Assembly (NCBI GenBank): GCA_018715285.1
Contig: DVLW01000114.1
Location: forward strand, 1-17,057
Direction of reading: 5' to 3'
DNA length: 17,057 nucleotides
DNA from: Candidatus Faecivivens stercoripullorum
Lineage (GTDB): Bacteria; Bacillota; Clostridia; Oscillospirales; Ruminococcaceae
Part shown: piece by piece, positions 7,273 to 13,587 of the stretch
How positions within the stretch are numbered: the first letter of the stretch is position 1
Layout: each line of letters starts with the position of its first letter
Made by a program: the position numbers and the translations under genes
Notes under the pieces: model-generated
Told to the model about the DNA's origin: nothing
Databases searched by the model: none
Seen by the model: the letters and a program-made list of their open reading frames with translations, nothing else

Positions 7273-7632
7273 TTAAATAATTGCTTTTTTTCTGACTTTC
7301 ACCTCGATATGGGTCGGGAAACGGACAGGTGTACCGGTGATATAAAACGGCTGACCTTCCGCCTGAGGCTGTGAATAGACCACATAGTCACCGGCGCAGA
7401 TATCCGCATCGACCGGCATCAGCAGGGTCATTTCATTCTCATCGACACGGACGGGAACGCCATCTGGAACAGACGATGTACCGGACAGCCATCCATCCCA
7501 TTCGCCAACCTCAGAAAGTGTCTCGCAGTCGCGGTCACCATCCCGAACCCATCCACGCCGGGAGACTCTGACTCTGCCGCCCGACATCCGGACAAAAAGA
7601 CGAAAGACGTTTTCTTCGGACTTAAAGTTCAT
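7273..7632 (-). CDS. Probable head-closure (stopper) protein
   Basis: A 119-aa, beta-rich protein. The first 30 residues are basic (RVRVSRRGWVRDGDRDCET). The rest resembles an OB-like small barrel (VPVRVDENEMTLLMPVDADI, AGDYVVYSQPQAEGQPFYIT). It sits between the connector and the tail terminator, where PBSX-type phages encode the head-closure protein. An HK97 gp10-like gene often found between the two is absent. The ATG start is not strongly supported: the only purine-rich block (AGGAAG) is 15 nt away, and repeat DNA begins about 10-60 bp upstream, so the 5' region may have been altered. Assignment is mainly by position. Confidence 0.55.
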   Translation of the reverse strand: MNFKSEENVFRLFVRMSGGRVRVSRRGWVRDGDRDCETLSEVGEWDGWLSGTSSVPDGVPVRVDENEMTLLMPVDADICAGDYVVYSQPQAEGQPFYITGTPVRFPTHIEVKVRKKAII

Positions 7633-7701
7633 ATTTTCGTTATCACGCTTCCTGTTTATCGAGATTCATTCCTTGCACACACTCCCCATCTGTTCACGCG
7701 A

Positions 7702-7861
7702 GCGGCGGAATGCTTCCGCTGCCCTGTTCGCGTCGGTCGCTTCTGCTTCGCAATCCGCTCGGTCGTGATAATAACAACTTGAGCGAACGCGCCGGGTAGA
7801 TAGTGCAAGTTTGTTTCTTCGCAAATCCTGTGCACACACTACCCGTTGATTCATGCGAGCG
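7702..7861 (+). repeat. Direct repeat copy 1 (about 160 bp)
   Basis: This aligns with 8396-8556 in the same orientation. Shared blocks are a TTCCGCT hairpin segment, CTGCTTCGCAATCCGCTCG, GCGAACGCGCCGG and GTTTGTTTCTT. A short piece of the family occurs at 16855-16898 and an inverted piece at 1734-1790. It is noncoding; short reading frames through it are not supported by ribosome sites. It is the left flank of the 1-kb gap between the connector and head-closure genes. Confidence 0.8.
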
Positions 7862-7945
7862 CAGAGCGAGTGCCAAAGTTACGCACTCAGTGGGGTCGGT
7901 AATGACAAAAAAGTTTTACTCGATTTTTTTCAAAAAATCGCGGGA
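7861..7945 (+). repeat. Partial copy of the 159-bp hairpin element
   Basis: This shares CGCACTCAGTGGGGTCGGTA and the following TGACAAAAAAGTTTTACT-like stretch with 3607-3765 (opposite strand) and 16899-17057 (same strand). Its hairpin at 7921-7940 (CGATTTTTT/AAAAAATCG) matches the 3.6-kb copy rather than the 17-kb one. After GCGGGAGTCCA it diverges, and a different hairpin cluster takes the place of the CGCTCCAT hairpin. Confidence 0.82.
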
Positions 7946-7947
7946 GT

Positions 7948-8041
7948 CCACGGTTCGCAAGCGAACCAGACAGTTTTCCATCGGAAAACTGTGAGGGCAC
8001 AGTTTGCTTGCAAACTGTATGGTTCCCAAAGGGAACCGTGG
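7948..8041. repeat. Cluster of four tandem hairpins inside a closing stem
   Basis: Four perfect short hairpins follow each other: GGTTCGC/GCGAACC (7952-7967, loop AA), ACAGTTTTCC/GGAAAACTGT (7970-7992, loop ATC), ACAGTTTGC/GCAAACTGT (7999-8018, loop TT) and GGTTCCC/GGGAACC (8021-8037, loop AAA). The outer ends CCACGGTTC (7948-7956) and GAACCGTGG (8033-8041) can also pair over 9 bp, competing with the first and last hairpins. I see no coding potential. Confidence 0.8.
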
Positions 8042-8155
8042 CCCTCTGGAAGCTACCGTCACGCACCAACTAACGGTTGTGTTCGCCGTCCTTAGATCAG
8101 GAAAGCCTAGCATTTTCCGAAGGAAATTGCTGAACCCATATCAAGGGGGTCTCGG

Positions 8156-8190
8156 TTGGGAAAGCTCTGCTCGATGCAGGGCTTTCCCAA
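8156..8190. repeat. Long imperfect hairpin in the 1-kb gap
   Basis: TTGGGAAAGC (8156-8165) pairs with GCTTTCCCAA (8181-8190); inside, CTGC (8167-8170) pairs with GCAG (8176-8179) after a T/G mismatch, leaving a 5-nt loop. No T-run follows on either strand beyond short A/T bases, so a terminator role is not clear. Confidence 0.6.
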
Positions 8191-8204
8191 AATTGCGAGG
8201 ACAG

Positions 8205-8309
8205 CACTACCGATTACGCAGTCACTGGAACTACGTGGGCCGGCACGGCGCTGACGGTACGCACTCTCTGCCCCTCGTCGACTGTCCGGTGGACAGTCGT
8301 GCGACGGCA
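8205..8309 (+). repeat. Repeat related to 3376-3475 (inverted)
   Basis: The last 42 bp (8268-8309) are identical to the complement of 3376-3417. The preceding part shares CCGATTACGCA and TACGTGGGCCGGCACGGCGC with small differences. It holds the CGACTGTCC/GGACAGTCG hairpin (8279-8299). Together with its partner it forms an inverted pair about 4.9 kb apart that brackets the head-closure to sheath genes. Confidence 0.85.
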
Positions 8310-8395
8310 CAGTGCCTGTGCTCCCTGTTTGCCGACATTTACTCTCCCAAATAGTGCTCAGCAGTTAAAAGCTTCGATCACCATCCAACGAGTAA

Positions 8396-8560
8396 AGCGG
8401 TGGAATGCTTCCGCTGACCAGTTCGCGACAGTCGCTCCTGCTTCGCAATCCGCTCGATTGCGATAATAACAGCCTTAGCGAACGCGCCGGATAGATGGTA
8501 CGAGTTTGTTTCTTTGCGAAACTCTGCGCCAAAACTGCCCGGTGATTCACGCGAGCGGCA
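8396..8560 (+). repeat. Direct repeat copy 2 (about 160 bp)
   Basis: This is the second copy of the 7702-7861 repeat, in the same orientation about 695 bp further on. It is followed at 8588-8650 by a partial double-hairpin-type repeat (CCCGGTGTCCGGG, then ACCAAAGTAATACCATACTCC and CAGCAACCCAAGG) related to 13088-13215 and 13428-13565. These repeats, with the features between 7702 and 8309, account for most of the gene-free stretch 7633-8682; I find no convincing gene in it. Confidence 0.8.
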
Positions 8561-8682
8561 GAACGCTTCCGCTGCCAGGTTGACCCGGTGTCCGGGCTGC
8601 CAGCTTACCAAAGTAATACCATACTCCAATTGCTCAGCAACCCAAGGACACTTCCCCACTCAGCAAACGAACCAAAACGTTC

Positions 8683-9018
8683 TCAAATAAACCGAACCTT
8701 TCGCCATGGTCTGAGTGCATTGTGCCAGCGCTGTTCAGAGCCGCTCTGATACTGCACCGAGAAATTTCCCATGCTTACCTGCGCGACGCTGCCGTCAAAA
8801 GCAGAACGATACCTGCGGACAAGTTCATCTGCCGTCACCCAGAGTGCACCTTCCGGAACCAGTTCCAGCCCGCACCAGTCGACCATCTCATCGATCAGCA
8901 GCCCAGCAAGCATCCGGAAATTTTCATCCTGCTGCAAATCAGCATCAATACCGCCATTTGCAGCCGCGATTTCACAGACTCTTTCGACTGCGTCTTCCTT
9001 TTCCAGCCAGTTACTCAT
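8683..9018 (-). CDS. Probable phage head-tail connector protein
   Basis: A 111-aa mostly helical protein. An N-terminal helix (VERVCEIAAANGG), a conserved-looking MLAGLLIDEMVDWCGLELVP region and the C-terminal segment RWHNALRPWRKVRFI resemble the small adaptor proteins that bind the portal ring in siphophages and myophages. It directly follows the major capsid gene (15 bp gap), the usual place for the adaptor. ATG start with GGGGTG about 8 nt ahead. It is followed by the 1-kb repeat gap rather than directly by the head-closure gene. The family is inferred from size, fold pattern and position. Confidence 0.65.
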   Translation of the reverse strand: MSNWLEKEDAVERVCEIAAANGGIDADLQQDENFRMLAGLLIDEMVDWCGLELVPEGALWVTADELVRRYRSAFDGSVAQVSMGNFSVQYQSGSEQRWHNALRPWRKVRFI

Positions 9019-9033
9019 AAACCAGACACCCCA

Positions 9034-9855
9034 TTACTCGGCACAGGTAATTTTCACTGCTCTGCCGGGATTTGCCAGGTAGACAGCATAATACTTGTCT
9101 GCCGTAACGATGGTCGCCTTGTGGATAATATCACGGTCGGTTTCGACCTCGGTATCCTTCTTGAGGAAAAGGGTCAGCGCACCGGGCATAACGATATAGT
9201 TGGTGTACTGGGAACCGGAAGCCTTGATCTTCTCAGATACCACGACACTGCATCCGTGAATCATGCCGACTGCACCCGAAACCAGCTGCATTGCACCGGT
9301 ATCCGTAGCCTTGAGCCAGCTTTCGCTCTGGCGCAGCTGGGCAAGCTGTGCAGGCGATACAATCAGGACTTTTCCTTCGCTGTCCGTCTCACCGAAACAT
9401 GCAAGCGCCTGAGCGATTACATCTGCCGACAGCTGAGATTCAGAGGTACAGGTCATCGGTTCGGTAATGGTGCCCAGAACGGTCAGGACATCAGCGTCAA
9501 CCTTACCGGCAATCGAAAGGGTCAGCTGGTTGGCAGCCTCACCCAACGGGTCACCGTAACCTGCCAGTACTGCCTCATCGGTCAGTTCAACGCCATTACC
9601 GGCCTTTTTGACGGTAACGGTTTCGGTCTGAGCGGTCAGCTGTACGACCGGGATTTCACCGCCTTCCTCTACCTCACCGGCATCGCCGATATAGGTATAT
9701 TTGGGGACGGTAACGGTATCACCGGCACGGCCGGTCAGAGTGGTATCGACGGTACACAGCGACGCGAACTTCATATTCTTTTCAAGGTGTTCATTCACCC
9801 AGTCGCCCATGACCTGAGGATTTACGAGGTTTGCAAGTTTAGTCATTTCAGCCAT
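9034..9855 (-). CDS. Phage major capsid protein, N4-gp56-like
   Basis: A 273-aa capsid subunit. The N-terminal MAEMTKLANLVNPQVMGDWV, the block TTLTGRAGDTVTVPKYTYIG and the acidic GEVEEGGEIPVVQL loop are typical of the N4-gp56 family of capsid proteins found in many clostridial prophages. The C-terminal strand pattern (GCSVVVSEKI, YIVMPGALTLFLKKDTEVE, YYAVYLANPGRAVKITCAE) fits the HK97-fold P- and A-domains. The ATG at 9855 (GGAG 7 nt ahead) is preferred over ATGs at 9861 and further upstream, which fall on or before the ribosome site. It lies 60 bp after the scaffold gene, in the normal order portal-scaffold-capsid. Confidence 0.92.
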   Translation of the reverse strand: MAEMTKLANLVNPQVMGDWVNEHLEKNMKFASLCTVDTTLTGRAGDTVTVPKYTYIGDAGEVEEGGEIPVVQLTAQTETVTVKKAGNGVELTDEAVLAGYGDPLGEAANQLTLSIAGKVDADVLTVLGTITEPMTCTSESQLSADVIAQALACFGETDSEGKVLIVSPAQLAQLRQSESWLKATDTGAMQLVSGAVGMIHGCSVVVSEKIKASGSQYTNYIVMPGALTLFLKKDTEVETDRDIIHKATIVTADKYYAVYLANPGRAVKITCAE

Positions 9856-9915
9856 ATTCATTCTCCTTTTCAGCACTATTGGTGCAGTAACTTCTTACCA
9901 ATTCCTTCTTACCTG

Positions 9916-10623
9916 TTACCCGAATCTCCGGGCATACCCTTCCGGGTCTTCGGCATACTGGCGCATACGTTCAGAAAAGCTCCGTTCGGAAGGTGGAACC
10001 GCTTCACTATTCCCGCTGCCAGCCGGACGGATACCCTCCAGCCTGTGGCGGAAAAGCTGAGGGAAACGGGATTTTGCTTGTTTAAATATTTGTTCGCAAT
10101 CCGTCACACCTTCTTTCCGCATCTTTTCCAGCAGGTACTCGCCATCGACCGCGTCCATCTGGCAGAGTGCCGAAACGATCAGCCGGTCACGTTCGCCGCG
10201 CAGATTCCCGACTTCATTTCCCAGCCGTTCACAGTCACTGCGCAGTCTGTCCGCTTCGGCTCCGAGCGTTTCACACTGGCACTTAAGCGTATCCCTTTCC
10301 GCGGTAACCGCCGCAAGTTCACCATGAAGCCGCTGCATCTCTCCACCATCGTCCGTCGAAAGCTGCTGTTCATCCTCCTGAAGAATACCGCTGCCCGATT
10401 CAACACCGGGCGCATCCAGTGCAGTTTCCTGCTCATCAGCAGCATCAGACGCATTTCCCGGGAAATCCTGCACAGGCTGTGAACCCGTGGGAGAATCCGT
10501 CATTCCATCGACGGTATCAACCGGATGTTCGGCGGTATCCCCTTCCGGCACTGTATCTGCATCCGGGATTGTATCGCGGATATCTTCCGGCGGCATATCG
10601 TGCTCTGCATCTGCTATACTCAT
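9916..10623 (-). CDS. Capsid scaffolding protein (predicted)
   Basis: A 235-aa highly acidic protein. Residues 1-90 are disordered and rich in Asp, Glu, Pro and Thr. Residues 95-150 form a coiled coil (EMQRLHGELAAVTAERDTLK, CETLGAEADRLRSDCERLG). The C-terminal part is basic and helical and ends RQYAEDPEGYARRFG, a layout expected for scaffolds that bind the capsid inner face through a positively charged tail. It lies between portal and capsid genes and overlaps the portal stop by 4 bp (ATGA). The function is inferred from composition and position, not from a recognised domain. Confidence 0.75.
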   Translation of the reverse strand: MSIADAEHDMPPEDIRDTIPDADTVPEGDTAEHPVDTVDGMTDSPTGSQPVQDFPGNASDAADEQETALDAPGVESGSGILQEDEQQLSTDDGGEMQRLHGELAAVTAERDTLKCQCETLGAEADRLRSDCERLGNEVGNLRGERDRLIVSALCQMDAVDGEYLLEKMRKEGVTDCEQIFKQAKSRFPQLFRHRLEGIRPAGSGNSEAVPPSERSFSERMRQYAEDPEGYARRFG

Positions 10624-12011
10624 TCACTCACCTCTGCTTTCTCTGTCTGCGGCTGCTCATTCTGTTCCTGCTGAAGCCGTGCCAGTTCTTCCTCGACGCT
10701 GACGACCCACGGATGATTTTCCAGCATCGTACGCTTGGAAAGCAATCCGGCACTTGCCGCGCACTGGTCGATCGCGTCGCCTTCACTGATGATGATATCA
10801 CGGTTGAGGATAATCTCAGCCGATACGCCGGAAAAGTCGCCCATTCCCATCAGCCCGGCAAACAGTGCAACAAAGTACACCATCTGCTCAAATCCAGCCG
10901 CGAATGCACTTTCAATTCCCGCACAGTCGAGGTCAAGGTCGGCATACAGAAACTTCATCGCGACACCGGACGCAGTTCCGAAGCTCTCATTTTGTGTATC
11001 GACACCGCGCCCGATTTCATACAGGTCTTTTCTGTCCTGATGCAGGTGCGCCAGCAGCGAATCGGTATGTACCGGCTGGGCCTTGATTTCCAGACCGCCG
11101 CCATCCGATACCTTGACCGCACGGTAACGGGCGAGGTTTTCACGGAATTCACCGAGGTCGGTACCGTCATAATTTTGCAGCACCATCAATGCGCCGCTGG
11201 TTTCGCCGAGGTTGTCGCTGTCCTCAGATTTAAGGCGGTCATAGTCGTCGATCAGCGGCTTGATAAACCGAATCAGCGGCAGTTCCTCATCATTATACCG
11301 AAAAGGGATAAACGGAAGCCGGTCAAGCAGCATCCCTTTTCCATCCACCATCAGATGCGGCTGTTTTTCACCTTCGGGTTCCATCCGCCCGTTATGGTAA
11401 AAATAATCCTGCACGCCGTCTTTGTCCCAGCACCGTACCAGCAGTTTTCTTTCCATCCTGCCGCGGCTGTGCCATTCAACCGGAATCAGCCGCAGAACCA
11501 TTTGCAGCCGGTCAGGTTCATCGTTTTCCCATACCGGAATCAGTTCTTCGGAAGGGATTTTCCGGAACTTAATTTCACCGTTTTCCGGCCAGACCTGTAA
11601 CCATCCAATCCCCTTGTTGACGGCTTCCTTGCAGAGGGAACGCATCTGTGCGCGGACCTGCTGGTCAAAGACCTTTGCCATCAGTTTGGCAAACACCTCA
11701 TTCTCGCACCGGATGGTAAACGGCCGTCCAAAGAGGTACTGTGCCTTCTGGTCGACCAGCTTTCTGACGAATGCATGGGCGATTTTGGACGCCGGCAGTC
11801 CCTCATCCGGAACCCGCATCCCATTTTCACCAATCCGCCAGTGGGTACGCCGGAGGACGTCGTTTTTGTTTTCATAATACCGCTGACCGGTCAGCATCTC
11901 CCGCCGCTTTTCACCTGACAGAAATTCCCGGACGATTCCGGCGAGGATTTCAGCATCAGACGGCGGAGACTGCTGAGCCAGCAGCCTGAGAATCCTTTGT
12001 GTTTCGGTCAT
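10620..12011 (-). CDS. Phage portal protein, SPP1 gp6-like
   Basis: A 463-aa subunit of the dodecameric portal ring through which DNA is packaged. The N-terminal helices (REFLSGEKRREMLTGQRYYE), the motif RTHWRIGENGMRVPDEGLPA with HAFVRKLVDQKAQYLFGRPF, and the central GIGWLQVWPENGEIKFRKIP region are typical of SPP1-type portals of Bacillota. The C-terminus is an acidic, Gln-rich helix (EELARLQQEQNEQ). The ATG at 12011 (AAGGAG 5 nt ahead) is better than the GTG at 12017, which touches the ribosome site. The gene starts 11 bp after the stop of the frameshifted chaperone frame: a portal directly downstream of a tail chaperone is unusual. Confidence 0.93.
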   Translation of the reverse strand: MTETQRILRLLAQQSPPSDAEILAGIVREFLSGEKRREMLTGQRYYENKNDVLRRTHWRIGENGMRVPDEGLPASKIAHAFVRKLVDQKAQYLFGRPFTIRCENEVFAKLMAKVFDQQVRAQMRSLCKEAVNKGIGWLQVWPENGEIKFRKIPSEELIPVWENDEPDRLQMVLRLIPVEWHSRGRMERKLLVRCWDKDGVQDYFYHNGRMEPEGEKQPHLMVDGKGMLLDRLPFIPFRYNDEELPLIRFIKPLIDDYDRLKSEDSDNLGETSGALMVLQNYDGTDLGEFRENLARYRAVKVSDGGGLEIKAQPVHTDSLLAHLHQDRKDLYEIGRGVDTQNESFGTASGVAMKFLYADLDLDCAGIESAFAAGFEQMVYFVALFAGLMGMGDFSGVSAEIILNRDIIISEGDAIDQCAASAGLLSKRTMLENHPWVVSVEEELARLQQEQNEQPQTEKAEVSE

Positions 12012-12022
12012 GGACACTCCTT

Positions 12023-12181
12023 TCAGGGTAAACCCGGCGTCTGTTCATCCCAGACCTCGATCATTGCCTGGATGAGCAGTTTTTCACGGATGGGCAGAGA
12101 GGCGTACTCACCCGGGCGGATTCCGCACCGGACGAAACACCAGAAAGCATAATTCAGTTCACCGTCTCCCTGCCGCAATCT
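12023..12181 (-). CDS. -1 frameshift extension of the tail assembly chaperone (XkdN-T-like)
   Basis: The frame -1 to the chaperone gene is open from the A-run at 12187-12181 to TGA 12025-12023 and adds 52 codons to the first 139, giving a predicted 191-aa fusion. The extension includes NYAFWCFVRCGIRPGEYASL followed by PIREKLLIQAMIEVW. The pattern of a CG-IRPGEY-type motif then a helix is what the downstream chaperone frames of tailed phages look like (as lambda T to G). It has no start codon or ribosome site of its own; the only ATG in frame is far inside. The stop sits just before the portal ribosome site, so this frame fills the otherwise empty 137 bp. Confidence 0.8.
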   Translation of the reverse strand, partial: RLRQGDGELNYAFWCFVRCGIRPGEYASLPIREKLLIQAMIEVWDEQTPGLP

Positions 12182-12597
12182 TTTTTTAAGGTATTTTTCA
12201 CCGTTTCGGCCTCGCTGCCGGAGATAAAGCCGCAGACCTCCCTTGCAGCGGCGAAGAGTTTGGCAAATTCACCGGCTGTCAGCATAACGCCGATCAGTGC
12301 TTCCGCACCCATCACGCCCCAACTCTGCTGGAGAGACTGGTTTTTCAGGTCCGGACTGACGACACACGCGGCTGTAAAGGCACGCAGGTAATTTTCCCTG
12401 TCGAAGACCGGAGCGTCGGTGCCGTTATGATTCTGGCGCTGACAACTGCGGCGGATACGGGAATTTTCGTCTTCCGAGATACCCTTCAGCTTAAAGGGAA
12501 CCGGATTGCCGTCCTGATCGCAAAACCGCTCAGAGAGAATCACTTCCATCTCCCTTGCCGGAAGCACCTCGGGACGGAGAAACGCCTGCAAATCCAT
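12154..12597 (-). CDS. xkdN: Phage tail assembly chaperone, XkdN-like
   Basis: A 147-aa protein. MDLQAFLRPEVLPAREMEVI, then FKLKGISEDENSRIRRSCQR and the AFTAACVVSPDLKNQSLQQS region match XkdN-type chaperones, which coat the tape measure during tail assembly. The C-terminal helix (GEFAKLFAAAREVCGFISGS) leads into the slippery A-run. AAGGAGG about 10 nt ahead supports the ATG. It follows the tail tube gene by 14 bp, the standard order. No tape measure gene follows, although that is the normal next gene; the portal follows instead. Confidence 0.88.
   Translation of the reverse strand: MDLQAFLRPEVLPAREMEVILSERFCDQDGNPVPFKLKGISEDENSRIRRSCQRQNHNGTDAPVFDRENYLRAFTAACVVSPDLKNQSLQQSWGVMGAEALIGVMLTAGEFAKLFAAAREVCGFISGSEAETVKNTLKKDCGRETVN
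12181..12187 (-). promoter_or_regulatory. Probable -1 ribosomal frameshift site (A AAA AAA)
   Basis: In the chaperone frame the codons read TTA AAA AAA GAT, so the heptamer A-AAA-AAA fits the X-XXY-YYZ rule for tandem -1 slippage. The -1 frame is open beyond it and the normal frame ends 8 codons later. A GGTGA about 13 nt upstream could act as a stimulatory Shine-Dalgarno-like site. I did not find a convincing pseudoknot at the usual spacing. Confidence 0.75.
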
Positions 12598-12611
12598 CGG
12601 TATACGCCTCC

Positions 12612-13067
12612 TTACGATTCAGTAAAGGGCTGGAGAATCTCGGCATCGTCGAAGGTAAAGGACAGTTCCTCATCGAGGAAGTCTTCCGCGACGTCGAGTT
12701 TTGCCAGAACCACTTTATCGAGATTGCAGTTTTTGAGGACAACCGACTGGCTGCCGAACGCACACTGCGGGTCCTGGTTGATAATGACGATATCGAAATA
12801 GGTATCGACACCATCTTTCATGTATTCCAGCATCAGCTGCCGGAACAGGCTGGTCACATAGTAGACGGTCATTTTACCGCTGCCCGAGAAGCCTGCGCTT
12901 TTGAACTGGTCACCTCTGCGTCCAAGGGTACGGACCGACTGTTTATGTTTGGTGACCGAAGCGGTGACGTTTTTAAGGTAGAGCAGCTCACGGTTCTGGC
13001 CGTCGAGCTTGACATATGCTCTGCCTTCCTGACCACTTACAAGGTTTTCTGCTGTCAGATAGCTCAT
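12612..13067 (-). CDS. xkdM: Phage tail tube protein, XkdM/DUF2001 family
   Basis: A 151-aa protein. MSYLTAENLVSGQEGRAYVK, the core VTKHKQSVRTLGRRGDQFKS and GFSGSGKMTVYYVTSLFRQL are hallmarks of the XkdM tail tube family; the C-terminal half (DTYFDIVIINQDPQCAFGSQ, VVLKNCNLDKVVLAKLDV) completes the beta barrel that stacks into hexameric tube rings. Length is typical. GGAG about 10 nt before the ATG is the ribosome site, and a double-hairpin repeat begins right upstream of it (13088). Normally the sheath gene is directly upstream; here the sheath is 7.4 kb downstream. Confidence 0.94.
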   Translation of the reverse strand: MSYLTAENLVSGQEGRAYVKLDGQNRELLYLKNVTASVTKHKQSVRTLGRRGDQFKSAGFSGSGKMTVYYVTSLFRQLMLEYMKDGVDTYFDIVIINQDPQCAFGSQSVVLKNCNLDKVVLAKLDVAEDFLDEELSFTFDDAEILQPFTES

Positions 13068-13087
13068 AGTTTTCTTTCTCCTTTCTG

Positions 13088-13215
13088 GCGGCGTGTCGCC
13101 GCAGCCCGGTGTCCGGGCTGACTGTTTGCCGATGTGATACCACGCTCATAGAGCTCAGCACTCAAAGGCTTTGACCACGCACTTACGTTAAAAACTGTAC
13201 ACACCAACTTTCCGT
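13088..13215 (+). repeat. Double-hairpin repeat upstream of the tube gene
   Basis: GCGGCGTGTCGCCGC (13088-13102) and GCCCGGTGTCCGGGC (13104-13118), both 6-bp stems with TGT loops, are followed by about 95 bp that align with the complement of 3770-3865. This copy is in the opposite orientation to the genes and abuts the tube ribosome site. The rest of the gap, 13216-13375, is noncoding with no gene I can support; it ends with a TGTGCGCACACACT motif (13356-13369). Confidence 0.82.
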
Positions 13216-13375
13216 CTGTTCGCACCGTCCAAAGCCCCCCTTGTGTAAAGGAAGGTGGCACGCAGTGCCGGAGGGATTGAAAGAATCCTCGCACAAAGCC
13301 TGCATTTTTATAGCGAAAAATCCAAAGTCGCTTCCCCTCTCGAACGCAAAGAGTTTGTGCGCACACACTTGCCTG

Positions 13376-13427
13376 TTACTTATTCACTATTCCCTCGTTA
13401 CGCTTCCGGCAGGGTCAGCACCTGACC
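13376..13427 (-). repeat. 52-bp duplicate of the LysM gene 3' end
   Basis: This block matches 13566-13617 at 51 of 52 positions, 190 bp apart in direct orientation. The gene copy covers the last codons (GQVLTLPEA), the TAA stop and 22 bp beyond; this downstream copy is therefore a detached gene tail. The 138 bp between the copies (13428-13565) begin with a GCGGCGTGTCGCCGC hairpin and contain a diverged double-hairpin-type repeat and a second TGTGCGCACACACT motif. Confidence 0.9.
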
Positions 13428-13587
13428 GGGCGGCGTGTCGCCGCGGACTTGATGCCGGGATTCGCTCACGCCTTTGGAGCTCAGCAACCCAAGGTTGTTT
13501 TCCCGCTCGGAGGATAAGGATTGTGCGCACACACTCCCCAGTGATTCGCCCACATCCATTACCTCTTACTTATTCACTATTACCTCG

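Noticed and set aside
8378..8659. Minus-strand open frame of 93 codons in the 1-kb gap, and similar frames at 7666-7876 and 13064-13366
   Set aside because: They are made of repeat DNA, share the same peptide scraps (such as AAEAFCRSRE and HRAAATRR) because the repeats recur, and lack ribosome sites or domains.
7633..8682. CRISPR array or integron-type attC array in the hairpin-rich gap
   Set aside because: The repeats are unevenly spaced and of different sequences, with no constant repeat-spacer period and no attC core sites.
8722..10482. Plus-strand open frame of 586 codons opposite the connector, capsid and scaffold genes
   Set aside because: It is an antisense shadow; the minus strand carries the recognisable capsid and scaffold proteins.
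10419..11600. Plus-strand open frame of 393 codons opposite the portal gene
   Set aside because: It is an antisense shadow of an SPP1-type portal, with no ribosome site or domain.
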